Below, one piece after another: positions 54,213 to 64,000 of a stretch of 64,000 nucleotides of DNA (the first letter of the stretch is position 1; every line of letters starts with the position of its first letter). A program made the translations under genes and the position numbers. The notes under the pieces were generated by a model, which ran no database searches, was not told the origin of the DNA, and saw only the letters and a program-made list of their open reading frames with translations. The DNA is from Thozetella sp. PMI_491 (Eukaryota; Ascomycota; Sordariomycetes; Chaetosphaeriales; Chaetosphaeriaceae), in assembly GCA_021432635.1 (NCBI GenBank), contig MU270113.1:62001-126000 (forward strand), given 5' to 3'.

Positions 54213-57200
54213 GTCAGGCAACCGGCGGGATATGTAACAGATAATGGCTAACCTCGGATGCAAGAGCGTGAATGCCGACGGGAACCCGGGGGCAGATTCT
54301 TAATTGGAAAGAGAGAGAAGAGAGAAAAAAAACAAATGCGGGATGCAGGAAATGCAGCAGCAACGGGAGATGGTGAGAGACGGAGGTGAAGAAGACGAGA
54401 ACGCTGTCGAGAGAGAGTTTCGCGCGTGCGTTGCCTAGCGGGAGGCGACAAGCCGTTTGCCCCCCTCGAGGGAAGGCTGCCGGGAAGGTTCGAGTTGTTC
54501 GTGGATGTGTGCGTGCGTGTATGTAAGTGCTCCTTCCACTAGCTGCAGGTGGGCGAATCCCGCGAAGAGCAGGAGCGACCCAATTCCCAATCGCCTTCTC
54601 ACTTCAGTAAGGCGGCCGGACGGGGCGCCTGCAAATGCCAAAATAGAGGCTGGCGGTTGGGCGAGTGCTCCGGCGCAACTGCGACTCGTTCGCGGCCGGC
54701 GACAGCGTCGGGGCGAAGGCGTGATCCAGCGGGACGTGTTGGGGACGTTAGGAGTGCTGGGGCGGAGGCTGCGCAGAAGCGGGAAAGGGAGGAGGGACGA
54801 AGGGCTGCAGTCAGCAAACGTTGGATGACGGCGCGGTGTAGTAATATATGCGTCGTCGTTCGTGGTCGAGGTGGTTAGTTATCCCGAGGCAAGCCAAGGT
54901 TGATGCGCGGAATGGGCTCTTATTACGCGAGGGCGGCGACAAGGGCGTGACTCTTATTTCCAGCTTTGGGGCTCTGTTCGGGCGGAAGGCCCTTCGGAAG
55001 GCCGGTTGGGTTGTTGTGAACGAGATAGCCTTGGGGAGCCTCAGTCTTCGGTCACGTTCCGCGGGCAGCACCTTTTCTTTGCCAGTGCGGTGCAGCAGCA
55101 GGCGGTATGTGGCAGAAGTAGCCCTTTGGCGTTGGACAAGAGCAAGCCGAGCCACCAACAGTCTTTCTAGTGAGAGGAAGGGACGGGGGGGCGACGGGGG
55201 GGACGAGATGAGAAGAGAAGAGAGGGTGGGATGTCTCGGCAAGTATAGTCGCGGCGTGAAGGGTGTGGTAGCACTGCGGGTATGGTGTTGGCGGGCGCTG
55301 GCGGTGGTGGTGGTGGGAACCGGGGGGGTGGTGGGAGTGTGAGAGAGAAGTGGGATAGTGTGTTGGATCTACCCGATTTACTGGTATAATGTTACTCGGC
55401 GTTGCCAAGTCGAGATGTATCAACAACACGGCAGCGTTCGGGAATCCATGCGGCTTGATCCAGCCGCGATCGCTCCTCTGCTCTGTACAAGGGGGAGCTC
55501 GCCATGTCCAGGACCCCCATTTTACGATTTTACGCGGAAACCCCAGGAAATAGCCCAAGACAGCCCATGCCGGCCAGCCGTGGTGATATTCCATCTTGCC
55601 ATAATTACACCCGGCCTCCCCCCTGCCCCATTTTGTCTGTCGCTATAATGCCCGACGAAGCTCTGCGCTACTGCGTACGAAATAGAGGCTCATGCCCACC
55701 GCACACCGCCCACCGTCTACTGCCCACTGCGCGTTGCCCGCCGGCCATACAGGACTCCTAGGGGGGCTCCAAAGGGGCTCCTACAGCAGGTTGAGAGGAT
55801 GGCTGGGATAAGCCTGCCTCGAGGTCGGGAACCCTCGACAGGGGCATGAGCCAATGGCAACGACTGCACAGTGTTTCGCGTACGGAGCAGCTGCCAAGCG
55901 TGCAAGTGCCAGCGAGACGAGACGGCGATCTAGTCATGATGTAGTGGTCGACGATCACGAACCTCGCCCCGGCCCGTTGGAAAAAGATTTTTGCAGAGTT
56001 CGCTCCCTCGCGCTACGTCTGCGTCACGATCACCATCCGTCCCCTCCGAGGGGGCTCCAGCGGTCGTTCGGGGCGTTGGGTGGGCCGCATGCGTCGTCGT
56101 CCGAGCCTCGACTGTTGCCCGTACCCGACGGTTGCCACTTCTCAGGGTGTTTGTTAGTCAAGCGCGCGCGCCCTTGTCCCAGGCCACCTAAAACTCTCCA
56201 CACCTGCGCACACGACACCGAGGCATTCACGACAGGCCTATCCCGTCCTCCGGCGAAATGCCATTACCGGCTGGCGGGTAAGCCTCCTTGGCCGCCTCTG
56301 GGCTTGCCTGGCGTCGGGAGTCGCACAAACACCGGTGAGCCCCTGAATTTCTCTGCGTCGATCGCCTGCGCGAGGGTAACCGATGGAACCGATCCTCGAC
56401 CTCTTTTGGCACCTCCCCACGATGAACATGATCTACATGCTGGCTGCTCCTCTCCCCCCTCCCGATTCTCTCGAAAACCGGCATCCTGAACGGGAGCCCG
56501 AAGGCGAGCACCGTGCGTGCTGGCTTGGTTGGCTTGGTTGGGCTGGCTGCTCTCGGTTCCACGGCTGTCAGCTAGGTGAGCTGCTTGCCTCCCCTGAACC
56601 TCGGGTCTAAGCCGGTCTAAGACCTCTAGGAGCCGGGCCCCGGCGGGCTAGCTAAGCTCACTCACTCGCCCTGCGTCCTTAGCCCGCAGGTTGGAGGGTG
56701 GGCTCTGGCTTACCACTGGTTCAGAAGCCAGCCCATCCACGCTTCAGGTGTGGGCGCTAGCCTCGCCTTGACTCATAATGTAGTCCCCCCCCACCCCTTC
56801 ACGTTTCCCTTTGTCCCCCATGGGCGGAAGAGTCTCGACGAACCGGCTTGGGACTGGCAGAACGAGTCAAGTCGGCAAGCTTTTGATGTCATGTTTCAAC
56901 GCCCAACGCCTGACGGGGCGCCATGCGGAAGCCAGTGAGAAAAACAAAATCCCACACAGAGAGAGTGAGTCCAGGAGATGACATCTGGACTTAGGTAGTA
57001 GCCACCAGCGACGATCAAAGCCATCTGAGCCTTGGTTTTCCTTTTTTTGGGTCCTCTTCGCTCTCTCTTCTCTCGCTCTACTTTGTACTTCGCGCCAGCC
57101 GCTCATGCGATGCGGGCGCTCCCTCATGCATGCGCCCAGTCGAGGAGGAAGCGAGGCTTCCGAGCCGAAATTCCACTCCTTCAACAAGTCCTCAACCGGC

Positions 57201-60200
57201 TCGAGAAAGGCGGTGGCGAGCGGGCCGGCGGCAGGGCGGTTCGCATTGCACCCAATGCAAGCTATTACTCCACGACGCAACATCGGGGCGCGTGGTGGTC
57301 GCAAAGCTACCGAACTACGTCGTAGTAGCGGCCGGCGCGGGTGGAACCTGCATGGAAACGGCGGCGAGGATGCCAATCTGTCGGTGATGTAGTCTGGCAA
57401 GCGCTGGTGCCGGGTCTCCCCACGCCCCAAATGCGGCCAGGAAATCGGCGCCAGGCGTGGTTGACTCGCTGAGGCCAGGGACGACAGACCGCCTGGGTCT
57501 CGCGCAAATGTCTCGCATGCCCAAGGTGGGTGCATGCAGGACTTTTTTCCCTCCGCTCGCCCTCCTTTGGGCGGGGATGTCCCCTCCTTGGGCTTGTCTA
57601 GACTCTCCGAGGAGGAGCTAGACACTGGCTGCTGGAGCTGTCCTCCACGCGGTCTCGGGCTCCAGATGGAGCGTGCATGCATGGCCACTGGAGAAGAGAG
57701 CAGGGAGGGGGGTTCCTCCAGGCCACACGGCCGGCCGCCATGGCTGCTCCTTTCTGCCCAGGTGCGGCCCAGAGGTGAGACGTTCAAGCGCGCCCACTCC
57801 CCTCCCCCATCAGTACAGTGGAGCTGGACCCTGAAATCGCGAACCTGAGCCCCGGGTTTTCCTATCACTGACAGTCTTACAGCAGAGGTGCATGAAAGGA
57901 TGCGAAGCAAGCCCACGGGCGCCCTGTGCTTATTCCAGCGGAAGGTGCCCAGGTTGGCGGCAGCTTGCACAATCGCGGTTGCCGGCCGCCAAATCAAACA
58001 CCAATATGAAAGATCTCCCAGATGCTCCGGGGGGGGCCAGCGCTCAAGTGCCCGGAAGAGTGCGGTTCCAGCGACAAGCTATGGGCCGACCGTAGCATCG
58101 CGCTGCAGGGCTATATTCGACCGTTGGTCCGAGCCTCTGGTTGGCCCCATGTCGTCACTCTATCCATTTTCACCTGCACACCATCTCGATCTCAGCCGGT
58201 CATTTGCGGCACTCCAGCTTTCGTCAATCGCCATGCATGTGATTCTCCAAACTCTGTTATCACCTTATCAGAACGGACCACCCCTCGCTCCGTTTCTGCG
58301 TTGCGCTCGGGATAGCTTCGAGCGGGCAGGAAATGCTTCCTCCCAACGCTGCCCAAAGGGGTCTTGGCTCGCCGGGACAGGCATAGGAAGGGCCGCTCGC
58401 AAGAGTCACCGTTCAGCAATGGTTTCTTTGTCTAGACGAAGTTGGGCCGGCCCTAACCACACCGATGTTTGGGGCTTAGGGGCATTAAGAATGGAGCCAC
58501 GAACGGCCATGCCGTGTTTATATATAGCTCCAGAATCGGTGGTTTTCCCTATGGCCGCAACACTCAAAATGAGGTATTTACATGCCCCCGGCGCGAGAGG
58601 GGACTTTATTACGTAGCAGGGCGAGCCAGTCCCAGGGTTCGACCCGAGCAATGAGGCCGAGTCAAATAATGCAATTTGACGTCGTCGCACACGGCCGACG
58701 GCTGATTCCGCCCGCTCACGACAGAATCCTTTCCTCTGTTGATTTGCTTTTCTCCGCTGCTCATCTGGACTACCTGATCAAGCTTGTCCAGCTTGAGCCT
58801 TTTAGGAGCAAGGAAGCATGTCAGCAAATAGGTGATACGATGGCACAGCAAAGAAGAAGGAATAGCTCTGACATGCAGATGGACTGGACCCTGAATGTTT
58901 AACCATGTTGACCAAAAAAAATCCTCGACAGCATCCATAAGAAGACGGCTGGCGAGCGCGGTTTTCGAGCGCTCGCTTATAACTCCAGCAGTGCCGAGGA
59001 CAGAGTGCCGAGGGCAAAGAGCAGTGCACCGAGACGAGGACTGTCCACGACACTGGCCGCCGGGCGTTCGGAGAATAATCTCCTGCCATGCCGGCAACGG
59101 CGCGTCGCCTCGCGGCCTTCACCGCCTTTGCAAAATTGCCTGTGATCTTGGCAGGGCCTGGTCCAAGCGCCCCCCCTCCACACAATCCTTTCGAGGTTCG
59201 AGAAGCGTTCTAGTCCCTGGACTCGAAACCAGGGACCCCGCGCCTCGGGGGGCAGGCGGTGACGGGAGTGGGCATCTTGCCCAGCTCTCGAGGAGTGTCT
59301 GTGACGAAATGGACAAACCTTATGTCCCTGACTCGGCCCGCAGAGTGGCATCCGGGTTGCCAGACTTGCGAGGAACGCCAAGTATAGGCTTCGCGAGGCG
59401 GTGCATTCTGCTTTCCGTCTCCGCGCGGTGCTATTTGCCTCCCTTGTCTTGCTTGCTCCCTTCTCGCGCCGACGCGACCCCCCCCCCCTCGAGGCATCTC
59501 CACCCGAGAGATCGCCCACGCAAATCTGGCAAGGGCCACACGCCACACGCGAGCGAGTGAGAGCGCTCACAATTCCGGTCATCTGGAGCCGTGGACCCTG
59601 ATCCCACCCGGCAAAACAAGGCGCCGTGTCAGCGGTCCTAACGCATCCCCCTGCTTTGATGGGTCGGACGTGGCTCCGACGCCGGAACAGGGAAAAAGGA
59701 CGGGCAGGGCGCCAGGGGTGCCAGTGGAGCGGGCGCTCCTGGGCTGGTCATAACGAGCAGGTGAGGCCAGACCAGGAATCGTACGAACTCCTACGCCAGC
59801 TTGGCCGCATTGCTCGCATGTTTTTCGCGACAGGCATTTGGTGCTTAGCGACATGGGAAGAACCAGCCCTGGCGCGGCGATAATCATCCCATCGCCGACA
59901 AGAGAAGCTCACAATTTGGCATCCATGCACGTGCAGTGCGGAGCGTTTCTCCGCAGCATTACATCTTCCTCCACTGCCAGCGGACCTCCCCGGTATGCAT
60001 AACCAGGGGGTGCACGGTTGTTGTGAATGCGACCCGGGAATAGTAAACAATAGCCCCTGGTTCTGCCCGGCGGTTCCAGCAGGATGTCATAGTAATAACA
60101 CGAACATAGAGCGAACACAGTAGATCGCTTTCCATCAACATGTACTAATAATAGTATAACATTGAGGCGCGTAGATATTGGGTGAAGTCCAGTATATCAA

Positions 60201-60334
60201 CCACACCGACCAAACCGTCGCCAAACTCTACGATCGAATTAGGGAAGGAGGGACTGCAACAGCACTACCAGGAGGGGTTTTTCTTCCTTGTCTTATTTTG
60301 CAAGAAGTAGAACCAAGAAGTAAATGCTCATTAA

Positions 60335-60952
60335 ATGTCAGAATGTAACTATAGCGGCGCAAGTGCCAGCTTGGCGAGTAGTACAGACCGAGCGCACACT
60401 ATCCGTATCGAATTAACTGGAACTGTACGTAGAAGCATGCATCACATATTTAGATACCAAAACAGTATCAGAGGACATCATATGTTTAGTCTTATACCTA
60501 CTATAGTCGTCTATGCCATTCTACCACTCTACCAAGTAATGATGTGCGGTCGTCATGGCATGCGAGCAGCTTCAACCACCTTCAAGTAGCAACGAGCAGA
60601 TTCAAGTTTCGATCTAGCCAACAGCGCGTCAGTTTTGTTCGCCACAGTCAGCGTCAAGAGATGAGTCTTATAAGCCGTAGGCGCGTTTCACATTGGCTAC
60701 GCACGAAGTTGTTACCTCAGCTACTACCCAAGTCGTTTCACGGCTTCTAATGTAGAACAGAGTTGTGCCTTGTTAGGACAGTGCATTGCGTGCATCGTGC
60801 TATATAAGCCTGTGTGTGTGTGTGTGTATGTGTCAATCATGTGCGGTTCGCGTTTTTTTTGCCTCCAAGATGCCTTGGTGCAAATGAAGAGAGGTTTGTG
60901 ACTATATTTCAATATGGAACTTCCCAGCTGTTGTAGGGTCTTTCTATACTCA
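60335..60952 (+). mobile_element. Possible remnant of a Copia-type LTR
   Basis: The segment begins TGTCAGAATG and ends in CA, contains a TATATAAG promoter-like motif near 60801, lies in the AT-richer part of the gene desert and resembles LTR starts of fungal Copia elements as I remember them. No internal region, partner LTR or target-site duplication was found. If real, it is an old, solitary fossil. Low confidence. Confidence 0.2.
60811..60827 (+). repeat. (TG)n microsatellite
   Basis: Eight and a half TG units directly after TATATAAGCC in the gene desert. Confidence 0.85.
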
Positions 60953-63606
60953 TGGCAGAGGGGTTGAACCATTAGCCTATGATTAGCTACGGGAAGCAAG
61001 TGCGGACAATGAAGTATTAGTGCTCAGGGACTTATGCAGCCAGGAATTCATAGGACTCGATCATGCCTCGAGGATTAGAGCCACTCACATCCGCGGCTTC
61101 TCATTGCTTTCTTCCAGCGACATAATAATGCGACGTATCTAGCGCAACTTACCCATGCTTTATCTCTAAAATATTTCTATCATCGCGTCGAAAATTTGAA
61201 TTTCCAGCAAGACTCGGTGTAGAAATCCCTAAGGATCAGTGCTACTCAGAAGACGTTGCTCCTACATCTGGGCTGACGGGACCACTCTTCTGCCATGTGG
61301 TCAGGTTTTTCAGACCGAGAGCATAGCATGCCCAGGGCACAGGCATCGCTGTGCGGGGAAGGGATAATTTTACTTTCAGCAATGACACTTAGACCCTGTA
61401 ATTGGAAGTTGAAGTTTTGAATTGCTATTCACGTAATTCCCCAAGCCTCGAAAAAGAACCGTTTCGCCACGTGGAACGATTCTTTAACATATTGGGTCTC
61501 CTGGTCGACCCTCGAGGGATGTCGACACGAAGTACCTATTTCTGTAATAGTGATGATGGAAGTGGTCTGGACCGGCATTCTCTTCCTTAGCCTCACAAGA
61601 TAGATACGGGCCTGGATTAGCCCTTTGCCATTAATAGCCGTCCCCTGAGTCTCATCTCGAGGAACGAGTGCTCGACGTCGAGCTCAATATCTAACCATAC
61701 TTTTCTTGCAACAGGTCGACAAGGGTGACCAGGATATGTGGATGAGATAATACATACGGCCAACCTGGTGCTTGATACGACCTTCGGATTCGTCGTACGG
61801 CACGCTTCGGGCCACAGACGCAAATACTAGCCGACCTTCCCCAGCAATACAGTATCTGGGTAGCCTAAGGCAGCTAGGTATTAATGAGCAATGGAGACTC
61901 TGCTTTCGAAGGCTGAATTGTCATGCTGTTGTAAGTGACGAGGACGAGATCCATGGGCAAGCCTAACAGCTGCAGTTTCCTCCCGAGACTGAATGCTTGT
62001 ATCACTACAGATAAGAACATTGATAAAATGATAGGAAGAAAATAAACCTATTGTATATCTAAGATAATAGCCTTCACACGCCGAGAACATGAACTAACCG
62101 TTACCACAGAGAACTCCCAGCGAAAGGTCAATTGAGTATCTTCGGCGTATATCAAGAGCTTAGTTCGCCCCTACGAATACCCGGAGGTGCTACAAATGGA
62201 CGGTACAGTTTTCTCAAGGATATAGTACGTAACTTTTCGTAAAGTAAACCTTGGATCTGTTCATTTGGATCCGGTCTGCCCGCATCTCTTCAAGGGATAT
62301 GCGGTATGTGATAGTAACTTGCAGCCCACAGAGCGGGAGCCACGTTGCCTCTGGACCTGAAGACCTATATCGGCATGTACTTGCGGTAATTGATCGATTA
62401 TGAAAGGCTGCCAAGCATTTCTGGCTTGGTTTTGACAGCGAGGCAAGGTCGAGAGCCGCGCTGCAGAATCCACATGGATTGATGCTTTCGCCTTCTTACC
62501 GCTGCCTGAGCAGCGATTTGAGGAGCAACAATTGGAATCATCGAACCATTTTAGGTTTCTGTGTTGAGTCACGCCTCCCAGGGGTCCGGTGCAGACCTTG
62601 ACTTCCTCTACACATCACATGCAAGCTGTTTTGGCTTGCGGGTGCGGGGCCAGGGGCGGCCTACTCACCTCGGTGAGGCGGCTAAAGCTAGGGCGTCAAT
62701 CTGGTTGGCACGCCACTCGCACCACCCCCACTGAGATCTTCCGAATTACTCACCACCTGCAGAGTGGTGAACGAAGGTATGTACCAAGTAGCTCTGACGT
62801 AATTCCCTGGAGCGTGTCGGGTACATGAATTTCCAGCCTGGTGCCCCTGAATGCCCGTCAATAGAATACTTCTGCGAAGTTCTCTTTTGCGGGCCGAGGT
62901 CGGTTGTAATCCGTAGGTAGCTGCTTTCTGACCGCGGCTTAACAGTCCTAGAGGTGGCCTGGGGGAAGCTTCGTGATGCCGCTGGCAAGCAAAGGCTGTC
63001 TGCGGGTTTGCATCCCTAACGAGTGAAGCCGGGTTCAATGTGGCAGAGAGCAAGACGAATCACGAGGGCAGATGACAAAAGGCGAATCCGCCACAGGAAC
63101 AAGCATAGTCCCATCTATTGTTACCTAAGGTAGATCTAATGAGGAATTAGCTAAGACAGTTCTTTTCTCGGTGTTGGGAAGGCAGGCACGAGGGCGACTG
63201 TGGCCCGGGACTCCTGTGCGCCCGATTGGCGATCAGCGAGCGGACGGCGAGAGTCGGGTAGGCTGGTGCGCTGCTTGGCCGCCAACAGGCCACTATGCTG
63301 AGACGCCGGAGAAAGGCCTTTCGCAGTTCTTTCGCCTTGCGGGTTTGTGGGTGTTGGGCCAGATCGGGAGATGACTCGGCGTCTGGCTCGCGCAGGGTGC
63401 ATAAAGTGGCCCGTGCGCAAGCCCATTTGCAGGCACTCGCAGGCCTATTCCTCGGGCTCTGCACCAAATCCCGAGTTTCCAGCGGGCTCCGTTTACATCA
63501 TCGTTCAGCAATCCATCGCATGATTTTTCACTATTCGTTCCTAGGAAATATCGTGAACCACGGTGAGGCTGGAATTGACAGATCCCACGTCGCACGCTGC
63601 CGCCGA

Positions 63607-63613
63607 TATAAAT
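63607..63613 (+). promoter_or_regulatory. TATA box of the gene at the window end
   Basis: TATAAAT, 374 bp upstream of the ATG at 63981. Between them is a C/A-rich leader that includes CCAATCAATCCAATCAATCG at 63741-63760. Confidence 0.5.
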
Positions 63614-63980
63614 CCCATCACACGTTCGCCTCCCACCCGGTACTTCCTCTCTTCTCCCCACACTTGTCAACATTTGATACAAGCCAACCCAACAGCCTCC
63701 CAAAGCCGAACGTTGCGATTGCCACTTATTCATCGCACGACCAATCAATCCAATCAATCGTACGATAACACCCGCCTCGACCCTTACTCAGCACTTCGCA
63801 TTCCCTGCTCGGCATACGTACCTCGAGGAGACCCGAGCACAAAACCAACACTAGACCTCTAGAAAGAGCCGCTTTTGCCATCTGATTGAACTCAATTCGA
63901 TCGCTCGAACCCACCCTTCTCACAAGACCAACCAAGCTTCTACTTTGAACCCCATCTCTAGCCCAGCTAATTTCGCCACC

Positions 63981-64000
63981 ATGAAGGTCGTTTCGCAGGA
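63981..64000 (+). CDS. Start of a gene cut by the window end, function unknown
   Basis: An ATG in excellent context (CGCCACCATG) opens a frame reading Met-Lys-Val-Val-Ser-Gln before the window ends. It follows a TATA box and a leader-like C/A-rich sequence, so it is probably a real start codon. Six residues are too few to name the product. Its very long upstream region hints at a regulated gene, which is only inference. Confidence 0.55.

Larger units (their letters stand above)
54213..63980. other. 9.8 kb gene desert between sfp1 and the gene at the window end
   Basis: No gene can be supported. The first kilobase (to about 55.3 kb) is purine-rich on the plus strand and is likely the leader and promoter of sfp1. 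Between 55.4 and 60 kb the DNA is GC-rich, with overlapping random-looking frames of up to 376 codons (57997-56867, which starts at a non-ATG codon). Around 60.1-62.6 kb base composition shifts to AT-richer, with short frames only, a (TG)n repeat at 60811 and a region that may be a degraded repeat (60335-60950). The last 400 bp are the promoter and leader of the plus-strand gene starting at 63981. Confidence 0.5.

Noticed and set aside
56867-57997. 376-codon minus-strand frame
   Set aside because: Begins at a non-ATG codon, composition is Arg/Ser/Pro-rich as expected for GC-rich random DNA, and plus-strand frames overlap it.
58620-58660. GGTTCGACCC string resembling a tRNA B box
   Set aside because: No acceptor, D or anticodon arm around it.
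57888-59582. Overlapping 200-240 codon frames on both strands
   Set aside because: Neither strand shows a known domain and several phases are open at once, the pattern of GC-rich non-coding DNA.
1-64000. Search for a biosynthetic cluster, CRISPR array, prophage or a novel multi-gene system
   Set aside because: The genes are unrelated housekeeping functions with normal spacing; nothing in the window groups them into a new system.

Overview
The window is ordinary nuclear DNA of a filamentous ascomycete, most likely a Sordariomycete. The signs are short introns (mostly 55-110 nt) with GT...AG ends and CTAAC-type branch points, a Polycomb-type EZH2/KMT6 histone methyltransferase (absent from budding yeasts), eisosome, PEX13 and 2EXR proteins of Pezizomycotina type, long pyrimidine-rich 5' leaders, and moderately GC-rich intergenic DNA. 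I cannot name the genus from sequence alone.

Layout. 1-4.1 kb: the 5' part of a DSC ligase subunit gene (dsc3, minus), a mitochondrially targeted basic protein (+), mitochondrial ribosome recycling factor (minus) and an intron-containing tRNA-Val(TAC). 4.4-10.4 kb: a WDR6/Trm734-type WD40 protein and a SUR7/PalI-type four-pass membrane protein, both minus. 10.4-15.2 kb: a 4.8 kb gap with homopolymer C and G runs, much of it probably the long leader of the next gene. 15.2-16.9 kb: protein phosphatase Z. 18.3-22.5 kb: KMT6 (minus). 24.3-31.1 kb: eisosome PIL1 (+), the small NatC subunit NAA38/MAK31 (minus) and the XPG-type nuclease RAD2 (+). 33.1-40.8 kb: a TOS1-like cell-wall protein, an NmrA-like protein, a 2EXR protein and PEX13, all plus. 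42.1-49.99 kb: TFIIA large subunit (minus), CDC20 (minus) and a kelch-BTB protein of Ral2 type (+). 52.0-54.2 kb: an SFP1-type zinc-finger factor (minus). 54.2-63.98 kb: a 9.8 kb stretch with no gene I can support, partly AT-richer, ending in the first codons of a plus-strand gene cut by the window edge.

The genes are unrelated housekeeping functions: mitochondrial translation, tRNA modification, N-terminal acetylation, chromatin silencing, excision repair, cell cycle, peroxisome import, plasma membrane and wall. I see no biosynthetic cluster, prophage, CRISPR array or obvious new multi-gene system. The more useful results are the exon structures of 12 spliced genes, a small two-exon gene, telomere-repeat-like promoter motifs shared by three loci, the basic repeats in the KMT6 tail, the poly-pyrimidine intron in PPZ and the long gene desert between two divergent genes.
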